From positions 558,001 through 622,000 of the forward strand of contig OZ245996.1 in the NCBI GenBank assembly GCA_965230205.1: a stretch of DNA of 64,000 nucleotides. Direction: 5' to 3'. Both the position numbers and the translations under genes were made by a program. Under the pieces are notes generated by a model, which was given only the letters and a program-made list of their open reading frames with translations, was not told the origin of the DNA and did no database searches. Below are positions 56,230-64,000 of this stretch, piece after piece. Each line of letters begins with the position of its first letter. Position 1 is the stretch's first letter. The DNA comes from CANLBN01 sp965230205 (GTDB lineage: Bacteria > Pseudomonadota > Gammaproteobacteria > Pseudomonadales > Cellvibrionaceae).

Positions 56230-57411
56230 CTAATTAAATAAACTATGAAAAAAAAGTGTGATTGCATCAATAATGCGACTAAATAAACCAGCTTCTTCAA
56301 TAGAATTCAATGCAATTAAAGGCGCACTAAGTAACTCTTCACCTTCCAAAGTAATCACAACATTACCCAGTTCTTGTCCCGTAGAGATAGGCGCTTCAAT
56401 AATTTGGTCAACACTTGCCTTAGCAACCAGCTTATCTTCCATACCACGAGGCACTGTAAGGAAAATATCGCTTTCCACTCCCAAGTTCAGGTTTTCTGTT
56501 TTACCTTTCCAAACTCGGGTTTCAGAAACCATCGTATTTTTTTCGTACAGTTTATGGGTATGGTAATAACGAAACCCATAGGATAATAACTTCTGAGATT
56601 CCTGTGCACGAGCATCATCAGAGCGTGTACCCAACACCACGGAAATCAGCCTCATACCATCCTTTTTTGAAGAAGCGACTAGACAGTATCCGGCTTCTTC
56701 CGTATGGCCAGTTTTCATCCCATCAATCGTCTTGTCACGGAATAATAATTTATTGCGATTAGGTTGATTGATGCCGTTGTAACTAAAATATTTTTCTGAG
56801 TAAAGCTTATAGCTTTCAGGAAACTCTGTAATTAATGCCTTCGCTAAAATAGCAATATCACGGGCAGTAGAATAATGCCCCTCTTCAGGCCAACCTGTTG
56901 CATTACGGAACTGAGTATTTGTTAAGCCAAGCAGAGCAGCTTGTTGATTCATTACATCGACAAATGCTTCTTCACTACCAGCAATATGTTCAGCCAACGC
57001 AATAGTCGCGTCATTTCCAGACTGAATAATCATGCCACGCATTAAATCAATAACAGGAACTTGTGTGCCCTCACGAACAAACATTTTTGAGCCGCCTTTC
57101 TTCCATGCAGTGACACTGATTGTAACTTTATCTGAATGATTTATGGCGCCTCTCTCAATCTCAGAAGAAACGATATAACTCGTCATCAGCTTAGTAATAC
57201 TGGCAGGAGGTAAGGCTTTATCAGCATTTTTTTCTGCCAGTACTCGACCTGAATTGGCATCAATCAATAAATATCCCGTTGCCGCTAACTGAGGTGCCGC
57301 AGGAATAATTACTTGGCGCGGATTCAGGGTTGGATTAGCACTAACCGATAGAGGCAATGCCATTAAAAACAGAATAACAAACTTAAAAACAGAAATTTGA
57401 TGCATAGACAT
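56230..57411 (-). CDS. dacA: D-alanyl-D-alanine carboxypeptidase (PBP5/6 type)
   Basis: The product has 393 residues, with a signal peptide (about 1-25, cut at SANP). The catalytic motifs are S71-I-T-K74, S131-G-N133 and K233-T-G235. The C-terminal domain and an amphipathic membrane-anchoring helix (LFSRIIDAITLFFHSLFN) are present. It trims D-Ala from pentapeptides and so controls crosslinking and cell shape. It belongs to the rodA-rlpA-dacA neighbourhood on the same strand. Confidence 0.97.
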   Translation of the reverse strand: MSMHQISVFKFVILFLMALPLSVSANPTLNPRQVIIPAAPQLAATGYLLIDANSGRVLAEKNADKALPPASITKLMTSYIVSSEIERGAINHSDKVTISVTAWKKGGSKMFVREGTQVPVIDLMRGMIIQSGNDATIALAEHIAGSEEAFVDVMNQQAALLGLTNTQFRNATGWPEEGHYSTARDIAILAKALITEFPESYKLYSEKYFSYNGINQPNRNKLLFRDKTIDGMKTGHTEEAGYCLVASSKKDGMRLISVVLGTRSDDARAQESQKLLSYGFRYYHTHKLYEKNTMVSETRVWKGKTENLNLGVESDIFLTVPRGMEDKLVAKASVDQIIEAPISTGQELGNVVITLEGEELLSAPLIALNSIEEAGLFSRIIDAITLFFHSLFN

Positions 57412-57520
57412 AGAACAGAAACAGTAGAGAGTTTTTATATCGGCCTAGGGCCTGTTGATACTAGTAAAGCCGCGTAGTGTAACATAAATTATTACAACGA
57501 CTGTGACATGAGCGACGGCT

Positions 57521-58441
57521 TTACTTTTTAATTTCCTGGCGCACAATGTAGCCTTTTTCAAAGCCGCGATCATAAAGGCGCTGTTGCAGTATAGGTATTT
57601 GCTGCTCATCAGCAACTGGGCCGACCGTCACTCGATGCAAGCGGTCCTGACCTTCAACAATATTTACCGACTCCGATAAAATACTCGCAACCTGCGCTTG
57701 CAAGGAAAGCGCTGTTTGTCGTTGCTGGAAGGCACCTATTTGAATATATAGAAGATTGCTGGAATCGACCAATGCTTGAGGCGAATTTCCTAAAGGCTGT
57801 GTGACTACAGGAACGACAGCTGCAGGGGTTACTGCTGGTGTCGCAATAGCTCCCGTAGCAGCCGATGGCACAACGGTAGGCCGAGGTGTTACATTAACTT
57901 GGCGGACTCCCTGATTATTTTCAGGGGTTATATCAACAACATCCACTAACCCAACACCTGTAGCATCAACACCCAATTTACGTGCAGCAGCATAGCTTAA
58001 GTCAATAATTCGGTTGTCATGAAATGGGCCACGGTCATTAATCTTAACAACAACAGAGCGGCCATTCCCCACATGAGTCACCCTCACATAACTTGGTATG
58101 GGCAATGTTTTATGTGCGGCAGTCATTGCAAACATATCATACACCTCACCATTAGCCGTGCGCCGACCATGAAACTTGGTGCCATACCAGGATGCCACGC
58201 CACGCTCGCGGTACCCTTTACTATCTGCCATCACCCGATAAGTTTTACCAAGGACGGTATACACACCAGCATTACCTGCACGAGTACGTACTACCGGTGC
58301 TGGCTGAGCATCTGGAATATGGGAGACATCAACAGGTGCTGGAGGGCCTCCATCTTGCGGTTCTCGCTGAACAACAGAACAAGCGCCTAAAACCAATACC
58401 CACAAAACAATTATAGGTACCTTAATAATTTGCCACTGCAT
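57521..58441 (-). CDS. rlpA: Septal-ring lytic transglycosylase RlpA (lipoprotein)
   Basis: The product has 306 residues from the ATG at 58441, preceded by AGGGG at 7 bp; the longer frame adds MARGKN. A lipobox is at Cys21 (VLGAC). The double-psi beta-barrel domain (GVASWYGTKFHGRRTANGE with INDRGPFH) lies at about 75-165, followed by a Thr/Pro/Val-rich linker and a C-terminal SPOR domain (about 228-305, LLYIQIGAFQQRQTA). It cleaves naked glycan strands at the septum and in some species is required for daughter-cell separation. It lies 80-100 bp before dacA. Confidence 0.95.
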   Translation of the reverse strand: MQWQIIKVPIIVLWVLVLGACSVVQREPQDGGPPAPVDVSHIPDAQPAPVVRTRAGNAGVYTVLGKTYRVMADSKGYRERGVASWYGTKFHGRRTANGEVYDMFAMTAAHKTLPIPSYVRVTHVGNGRSVVVKINDRGPFHDNRIIDLSYAAARKLGVDATGVGLVDVVDITPENNQGVRQVNVTPRPTVVPSAATGAIATPAVTPAAVVPVVTQPLGNSPQALVDSSNLLYIQIGAFQQRQTALSLQAQVASILSESVNIVEGQDRLHRVTVGPVADEQQIPILQQRLYDRGFEKGYIVRQEIKK

Positions 58442-58490
58442 ATTTTTACCCCTAGCCATTCTATCTAGAGCTCTTGTTAAGACTTGTTAT

Positions 58491-59495
58491 TTAAGAGGAC
58501 TTACGCGCTTGAGCAATTTCGTTACTTAGTTGCCAGACGGCCATTGCATATAAACGGCTGTGATTGTAACGCGTAATAACATAAAAATTATGCAGACCTA
58601 ACCAAAACTCAGCACCCCATTGACCCTCTAAACGCATGATAGTTGCAGAGCCGCTCTCATTTACGGCTTTAACAGGAGTAAAGCCTTTTAGCTTTAATTC
58701 CCCGACCGTTGCAGAAGGCTTAAGAGATTTATTCAACAGATTTTCATCATAGCTGTCGGCGACTCGGCTGCGAACTGCAACTTGCTCACCCGACTTCCAA
58801 CCATGTCGCTTGAAATAGTTGGCAACACTACCAATAGCATCTTCCGTATTGTCCCAAATATCGGCGAATTCATCCTTATCATAATCAACAGCATAAGCAC
58901 GGTAACTTGAAGGGATAAACTGACCATAACCCATCGCACCGGCATAAGAGCCCATTAGGTCAAGAGGGTTTTGTTTTTGTTCTCGGGACAGCAATAAAAA
59001 TTCTTTTAATTCTCGTCTGAAAAATTTACTTCGCGGAGGATAATCAAACGCCAACGTGCTTAACGCATCAATAACACGAAATTTACCTCGATGCCTGCCA
59101 TAGAATGTTTCTACACCAATAATGGCAACAATAATCTGAGCTGGAACACCAAACTCCTTTTCCGCACGTTCTAGTATTGCCTGGTTTTCTTCCCAAAACG
59201 CAACACCCTTTTTAATACGCGCCGACGTCAAGAAAATTTTTCGGTACTTCGCCCAGGTAAGTGTTTTTTCGGCGGGGCGAGCGATAGCATCTAAAATAAC
59301 TTGCTTTTTCTGGGCGCTCTCAAACCATGATTTCAGCTCTTCTTCGCTAAAATCATGTTCATTCACCATTTCGCCTATAAAGCGGTCTACGGCTTCATGC
59401 GTATCATAGCCCTTACTTTCATTGGCGCTCACAGAGGCAACGAATAACGAAAGTAGCATCCCTAAACCTATTTTTTTCATACCGTCCTTTAACAT
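58491..59495 (-). CDS. mltB: Membrane-bound lytic murein transglycosylase B
   Basis: The product has 334 residues, with a signal peptide (MKKIGLGMLLSLFVASVSA, from Met6, or Met1). The catalytic glutamate is in IIGVETFYGRHRG near 125, and GYGQFIPSSYRAYAVDYDKD is the usual substrate block. It cleaves the MurNAc-GlcNAc bond with 1,6-anhydro product. It lies between rodA and rlpA, a place not occupied in E. coli but seen in Pseudomonas. Both candidate starts have a ribosome site. Confidence 0.94.
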   Translation of the reverse strand: MLKDGMKKIGLGMLLSLFVASVSANESKGYDTHEAVDRFIGEMVNEHDFSEEELKSWFESAQKKQVILDAIARPAEKTLTWAKYRKIFLTSARIKKGVAFWEENQAILERAEKEFGVPAQIIVAIIGVETFYGRHRGKFRVIDALSTLAFDYPPRSKFFRRELKEFLLLSREQKQNPLDLMGSYAGAMGYGQFIPSSYRAYAVDYDKDEFADIWDNTEDAIGSVANYFKRHGWKSGEQVAVRSRVADSYDENLLNKSLKPSATVGELKLKGFTPVKAVNESGSATIMRLEGQWGAEFWLGLHNFYVITRYNHSRLYAMAVWQLSNEIAQARKSS

Positions 59496-59504
59496 AACGA
59501 CCTT

Positions 59505-60662
59505 TTATCGATTAGTTGAAATTCTACGAGGCTCGGTACTGATACCCATCAGCAAACCAAAACCCAGCATCAATGTGACCAAAGAAGTACCGCCTAAACT
59601 TACCAAAGGTAAAGGCACTCCAACCACGGGTAGCAACCCCGACACCATGCCTATATTCACAAAAACATACACAAAAAATGTAAGCGTAATACTGCCTGCT
59701 AATAGCCTCCTAAAGCTGTCTTGTGCATTCATCGCAATCATTAAGCCGCGAGCAATAATCAACAAATAGAGACCAAGCAGAGCCACGACACCAACAAAAC
59801 CAAACTCTTCCGCCAGTACAGCAATAATAAAATCTGTATGGCTTTCCGGTAAAAAATCTAAGTGCGACTGGGTTCCATCTAACCACCCTTTACCATTAAC
59901 GCCCCCAGACCCAATTGCCGTTTTTGATTGGATTATATTCCACCCCGCTCCCAGCTTATCGGCCTCTGGATTAAATAGCGTCAGCACTCTCTGGCGCTGA
60001 TAATCATGTAGCACATAATGCCACATCGGCCAGACACTCGCGATCATTAACGCTATTGCCGTCAGTATATAGCTCCATCGCAAACCAGCATAAAATAATA
60101 CGATCAGTCCTGATGTAGCCACGAGTATCGACGTACCGAGGTCAGGCTGCCGAACAATCAACACCGTTGGCATAGCAACGAAGGCTAATGACCAAAAAAC
60201 ATGCTTAAAACGAGGAGGTAGTGTTTTATTCGATAAATAGGCCGCAATCGCGATTGGCATCGCCAGCTTCATCATCTCTGATGGCTGAAAGCGAAAACCA
60301 CCAACACTCAACCAACGTTGAGCGCCTTTAGCACCGACCCCCCAAACCAGTACTAGAGCCAATAATATCAGCGCACCCACGTAAAACAACAGCGACCAGC
60401 GCGCAAAATAGTCAAGTTGTATTTGCGCAATAGTAAACATGCCCGTATAAGCAATGATGAAAAACACAACCTGCCTTCTAAGCAGGCCGCTATTGCCCTC
60501 ACTGGCGCTATAAAGCACCACCAGTCCGACAGTGGTTAAAGCAAGCAATAAAAATAACAGAAGAGGGTCAAGATGAACGACACGCCAGAAACTGCGCCTG
60601 CGACGCAAGTCATGGCTTGCTTCGGGCATACGCCGGATAAAGTCTTGTTGACGAACAGACAC
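59505..60662 (-). CDS. rodA: Peptidoglycan glycosyltransferase RodA
   Basis: The product has 385 residues with about ten transmembrane helices. The conserved SEDS segments WLDGTQSHLDFLPESHTDFI and PLVSLGGTSL are clear. It polymerises glycan strands in the elongasome with PBP2. It starts at GTG 60662, which shares bases with the mrdA stop (TAGTG), so translation is coupled. Confidence 0.97.
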   Translation of the reverse strand: MSVRQQDFIRRMPEASHDLRRRRSFWRVVHLDPLLLFLLLALTTVGLVVLYSASEGNSGLLRRQVVFFIIAYTGMFTIAQIQLDYFARWSLLFYVGALILLALVLVWGVGAKGAQRWLSVGGFRFQPSEMMKLAMPIAIAAYLSNKTLPPRFKHVFWSLAFVAMPTVLIVRQPDLGTSILVATSGLIVLFYAGLRWSYILTAIALMIASVWPMWHYVLHDYQRQRVLTLFNPEADKLGAGWNIIQSKTAIGSGGVNGKGWLDGTQSHLDFLPESHTDFIIAVLAEEFGFVGVVALLGLYLLIIARGLMIAMNAQDSFRRLLAGSITLTFFVYVFVNIGMVSGLLPVVGVPLPLVSLGGTSLVTLMLGFGLLMGISTEPRRISTNR

Positions 60663-62611
60663 TATGGAGATTCTCGCTGAGCGACTGCTAGCGATTCACG
60701 CTGGAAGGGAACAAAAGGCTCTGTTGGCTGATTAACTGTTTTAATATCTTTCACTTTAACTCTTTCAGGCTCTAAATATTGGCCCAACAGATGAGCATCG
60801 AACATTTTTCTAGCAACAGGGGCAGCAGAACCAGAGCCAGACTCTGCATTCTCCACAATAACAGCCACTGCAATCTGTGGGTCATCATAAGGTGCAAAGC
60901 CAACGAATAACGCGTGGTCCCGATGCCGCTCTTTCAATGCCTCTGAATCATATTTTTCATTTTGTTTAATACCGACAACCTGAGCGGTCCCAGTCTTACC
61001 CGCCATATCATAGGGGGCATCTTTTGCAGCACGCCGAGCAGTACCATTGGGCGCATGCATCACGTCTTTCATCGCCTTAAATACAAAGTCCCAATGGCGG
61101 TCATTGACTTCTACGTAATTTAGTACTTCTGGAGGCAATACATCGTCACCAATAGATCGGACCATTTGTGGTTTAAGGTGCTTGCCTCGGTTAGCAATCG
61201 TATTAACCATGACGGCCAATTGCAGTGGCGTTGCCAAAGCAAACCCCTGACCAATACCGACATTAATCGTATCGCCCGGGAACCAAGGTAGCTGCCGTGC
61301 CCGCTTTTTCCATTCTCTGGATGGCCATAACCCTCGCCGCTCACTGGGAATATCAACACCTGTGGGCTGCCCTAAGCCAAACTGGCTACCAAACTGATGA
61401 ATACGATCAATACCCATGCGAAATGCCAGATCATAAAAGAAAGTATCTGAAGACTGAACGATCGCCTTATGAACATTGACGATACCATGGCCATGGCGTT
61501 TCCAGTCACGATAGAGGCGATCATCGTTTTCTAATTGATAGTACCCCGGATCGAATATTTTATAACTTTGGCTGATTACCTGTTCACTTAAACCCGCCAA
61601 TCCCATCATCGGCTTAATCGTGGACGCTGGAGGATAGCGGCCTTGAATAGCCCTGTCGAATAGAGGGATATCAAGGCTGCCACGCAAGGCGTTGTAATCC
61701 TTGTAGCTAATACCTGTTACAAATAGATTAGGGTCGTAACTAGGAGAACTTACAATCGATAAAATACCTCCGGTTTTAACATCGATAGCAACGACGGCTC
61801 CTCTCCGCTCTCCCATTGCAGCAAATGCTGTTTTTTGTAATCTCGTGTCCATGTGCAAAGACAAGTCCTTACCTTGCACAGGATTTTGCTGCTCCAAGGT
61901 ACGCAAAACACGCATTCGGGCATTAATTTCAACGTGGCGATAGCCTATTTCACCAAAAAGAGAATCTTCATAGAACTTTTCTAAGCCAATTTTACCAATA
62001 GTGTGCGCCCCTTGATAACGACGCGCTTCTTCCTCATCAAACCGACTCCATTCCCTATCATTAATTTTGCCGACGTAACCAATACTATGAGCAAACAAAT
62101 CACCTTCTGGGTAATCTCGGACTAATTGAGCCTCCACCTCCACACCAGCCAAGCGATATTCATTAACCGCGATTTTAGCAATCTCCTCTTCGGTTAAACG
62201 ATAGCGCAATGGAATAGGCTGATAAGGGCGGCGATTAGTCTTGAGAGATTTATAGAAGTCCTGAATATGCTTATCACTGACAACAACAAGCTGCCTTAAA
62301 AGGGCAATCGTTTCATCCAGACTGGCTATATTTTCAGGCACCAGTGACAGAATATAACTAGGGCGATTGTCTGCTAGCAGCTTCCCATCACGATCAAAAA
62401 TCAAGCCGCGTTGAGGATTAATGGTTTGAACCAATATCCGATTATTATCTGACTGCGTCGCGTAATTCTCATAATCGATAATCTGCAAGCTGTAGTAACG
62501 AGCTAATAGAACCAATACCAGACAAACAATCAACAGGCCTGTAAACAGAACCCGATTCGTAAACGTACGAGCTTCTACATGGTGATTTTTAAATTGTTGC
62601 TGTTCTTGCAT
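60662..62611 (-). CDS. mrdA: Penicillin-binding protein 2
   Basis: The product has 649 residues. One membrane helix (about 21-42) is followed by the PBP dimerisation domain and the transpeptidase domain, with S330-T-I-K333, the VQSSDTFFYDL motif and K539-T-G541. It crosslinks wall peptides during elongation together with RodA. The standard order rsfS, rlmH, mrdA, rodA is kept. Confidence 0.98.
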   Translation of the reverse strand: MQEQQQFKNHHVEARTFTNRVLFTGLLIVCLVLVLLARYYSLQIIDYENYATQSDNNRILVQTINPQRGLIFDRDGKLLADNRPSYILSLVPENIASLDETIALLRQLVVVSDKHIQDFYKSLKTNRRPYQPIPLRYRLTEEEIAKIAVNEYRLAGVEVEAQLVRDYPEGDLFAHSIGYVGKINDREWSRFDEEEARRYQGAHTIGKIGLEKFYEDSLFGEIGYRHVEINARMRVLRTLEQQNPVQGKDLSLHMDTRLQKTAFAAMGERRGAVVAIDVKTGGILSIVSSPSYDPNLFVTGISYKDYNALRGSLDIPLFDRAIQGRYPPASTIKPMMGLAGLSEQVISQSYKIFDPGYYQLENDDRLYRDWKRHGHGIVNVHKAIVQSSDTFFYDLAFRMGIDRIHQFGSQFGLGQPTGVDIPSERRGLWPSREWKKRARQLPWFPGDTINVGIGQGFALATPLQLAVMVNTIANRGKHLKPQMVRSIGDDVLPPEVLNYVEVNDRHWDFVFKAMKDVMHAPNGTARRAAKDAPYDMAGKTGTAQVVGIKQNEKYDSEALKERHRDHALFVGFAPYDDPQIAVAVIVENAESGSGSAAPVARKMFDAHLLGQYLEPERVKVKDIKTVNQPTEPFVPFQRESLAVAQRESP

Positions 62612-62666
62612 TGGCTATTTAATGACTACTTATTAATTGTCTACTGAAAAATTATTTACGTTCACA

Positions 62667-63134
62667 TTATTTATGGTAGGGGTGATTATTTAATAAAGAC
62701 CACGCCCGATATAACTGCTCAACTAAAACGATACGCACTAAAGGGTGAGGCAAAGTCAATGCTGATAATGACCATTTTTGATCAGCTCGCTCTAAACACT
62801 TAGCACTCAAGCCATTTGGCCCACCGATTAAAAGTACAATATCCTGCCCTAACATTTGCCAATCAGCAACTTGTTGCGACAACTGCTCTGTACTCCAGCT
62901 TTTGCCCTTAACATCCAGCGCAATCACCTTATCCTGAGGCCCTATAGCCGCCAAAATAGATTCGCCTTCAATCTGAATAGCTTTGGCAACATCCTGAGAC
63001 TTACCCCGATGCCCAAGAGGTAATTCTACATATTCAAACTTCCACTCTCGAGGCAAACGCTTTTGGTACTCATCAACACCTGCGGTAACCCATGACGGCA
63101 TGCGCGTACCTACCGCCAAGACCCGAATACGCAT
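62667..63134 (-). CDS. rlmH: 23S rRNA pseudouridine-1915 N3-methyltransferase RlmH
   Basis: The product has 155 residues, the exact family length. It has the SPOUT knot segment LLIGGPNGLS and the C-terminal LTLPHPLVRIVLVEQLYRAWS with the conserved YRA and NHPYHK end. It methylates pseudouridine 1915 of 23S rRNA. It overlaps rsfS by one base. Confidence 0.98.
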   Translation of the reverse strand: MRIRVLAVGTRMPSWVTAGVDEYQKRLPREWKFEYVELPLGHRGKSQDVAKAIQIEGESILAAIGPQDKVIALDVKGKSWSTEQLSQQVADWQMLGQDIVLLIGGPNGLSAKCLERADQKWSLSALTLPHPLVRIVLVEQLYRAWSLLNNHPYHK

Positions 63135-63490
63135 TATTCAGAAACGTCTACAGAACCAATCGATTCTTCCTCAATGGGAGTCCACAACTTTTCCAAATCA
63201 TAAAATTGCCTGGCTTGTGGCAACATAACGTGAACGACTACCGTACCGTAATCCACTAATACCCAATCAGCAGCTTCCATTCCCTCTATGCCAATAGGAC
63301 GTATATCCTTTTTCTTACCTTCGTCGATAACATTACTTGCCAGCGACTTCACATGACGATTTGATGTCCCACTGGCAACTACCAGAGTATCCATTACGTC
63401 ACTCATTGAAGTCACATCCAAACTTACAATATTCTGTGCTTTTAAATCATCTAGTGCATCGATAATTAATTTATTTAATTCAACTGCCAT
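63134..63490 (-). CDS. rsfS: Ribosomal silencing factor RsfS
   Basis: The product has 118 residues. The RsfS fold shows VASGTSNRHVKSLAS and EGMEAADWVLVDYGTVVVHVM. It binds L14 and blocks subunit joining in starvation. It overlaps nadD upstream by 11 bp and touches rlmH. Confidence 0.97.
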   Translation of the reverse strand: MAVELNKLIIDALDDLKAQNIVSLDVTSMSDVMDTLVVASGTSNRHVKSLASNVIDEGKKKDIRPIGIEGMEAADWVLVDYGTVVVHVMLPQARQFYDLEKLWTPIEEESIGSVDVSE

Positions 63491-64000
63491 TCACTATTTT
63501 CTCTTTCATTGTATTAGTACTTTTACCAACACCTTTACTAAACCCATAAAGCTGATGGGACACAATATAATCCTGTACTACAGGTGCCAGGCCATCAGGC
63601 AAGATACCAGCAGATAATTGTCTTCTGATACCAGTAGCCGACAAATCTATCTCGGGCTGACTGATCGCAATCACAATACCAGACGCTTGCTGATGAATGC
63701 GCTCAACCTTTTCAGCATTATTAATAGCACCTACCCGATTCGAACCAGTACTGCCAGCCAGCCACTGAGACAGAACACCAGCATCAGGTAATTCATACTC
63801 AGGGCGTTGTAGTACAGCGATATGCGCCAGCTTAGGCAACTCTTGCCATCGATGCCAATTTGTCAGACCACTAAAAGCATCCGCTCCCATGAGCAAGGTC
63901 ATACTGATATCTGCACCGTACTCTGATCTCAAGTCCTCAAGGGTATCTACAGTCCAAGAAGGTTTATCTCTTTTAAGCTCTCGACCATCAATCAATAAAC
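63480..64000 (-). CDS. nadD: Nicotinate-nucleotide adenylyltransferase, N-terminus beyond window
   Basis: About 173 C-terminal residues are visible. MGADAFSGLTNWHRWQELPKLAHIAVLQRP and the C-terminal ISATGIRRQL-like motif (LSATGIRRQL) are the NadD signatures. The N-terminal GGTFDPIHxGH part lies past the right edge. It makes deamido-NAD. It is the first of the nadD-rsfS-rlmH-mrdA run. The tail VGKSTNTMKEKIVNGS is longer than usual. Confidence 0.92.
   Translation of the reverse strand, partial: LLIDGRELKRDKPSWTVDTLEDLRSEYGADISMTLLMGADAFSGLTNWHRWQELPKLAHIAVLQRPEYELPDAGVLSQWLAGSTGSNRVGAINNAEKVERIHQQASGIVIAISQPEIDLSATGIRRQLSAGILPDGLAPVVQDYIVSHQLYGFSKGVGKSTNTMKEKIVNGS

Overview
The window is a contiguous chromosomal segment of a moderately AT-rich gammaproteobacterium, most likely a marine one in or near the Cellvibrionales. 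That placement is inferred from overall gene content and from the 16S, rpoB, tuf and lip/mrd gene orders; no phylogeny was run. No transposase, prophage, CRISPR array or integrase was seen. Most of the window is core housekeeping sequence. The accessory part is positions 1-12044.

Region 1 (1-9.6 kb) is one edge of an exopolysaccharide locus. On the minus strand lie an outer-membrane beta-barrel, a Wza-like export lipoprotein and a Wzz/GumC chain-length protein that runs off the left edge. Divergent from these are a membrane O-acyltransferase with a C-terminal SGNH domain and, abutting it, a GMC-family flavin oxidoreductase. Facing them are an SDR oxidoreductase and an exported clan GH-A-like protein. 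Together they look like a set that exports, acylates, oxidises and trims a surface glycan. Region 2 (9.6-12.1 kb) has a DoxX-like membrane protein, an exported M14 peptidase and an L,D-transpeptidase.

Region 3 (12.1-26.9 kb, minus strand) is the transcription/translation block: tRNA-Thr, tRNA-Tyr, tRNA-Gly, tRNA-Thr, tuf, tRNA-Trp, secE, nusG, rplK, rplA, rplJ, rplL, rpoB, rpoC. It has a recognisable L10 leader, an rplL-rpoB attenuator hairpin and an rpoC terminator. The usual tRNA-tufB unit is interrupted by a strong terminator and a second promoter. Upstream of it lie alr, birA, coaX and a SPOR-domain gene.

Region 4 (30.8-36.2 kb) has a cupin, leuA divergent from an Lrp/AsnC regulator with a perfect 13-bp inverted repeat between them, and a chemoreceptor. 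Region 5 (36.2-42.1 kb, minus strand) is a complete rRNA operon (16S, tRNA-Ile, tRNA-Ala, 23S, 5S) with a clear promoter, processing stalks and unusual spacer hairpins.

Region 6 (42.1-54.2 kb) has a PilZ protein, tyrS, an M23 endopeptidase, anmK, an exported DsrE-like protein, erpA, bactofilin, a coiled-coil membrane protein, argC, a ClC transporter, hemJ, hemL and a cupin. Region 7 (54.3-64 kb, minus strand) is the conserved cell-elongation and lipoate cluster nadD, rsfS, rlmH, mrdA, rodA, mltB, rlpA, dacA, ybeD, lipB, lipA. nadD is cut by the right edge.

Several starts were moved inward from the longest open frame because a Shine-Dalgarno sequence, a signal peptide or the family length supports the internal start: the acyltransferase, the GH-A-like gene, the L,D-transpeptidase, rplA, nusG, alr, lrp, erpA, bactofilin, argC and rlpA.
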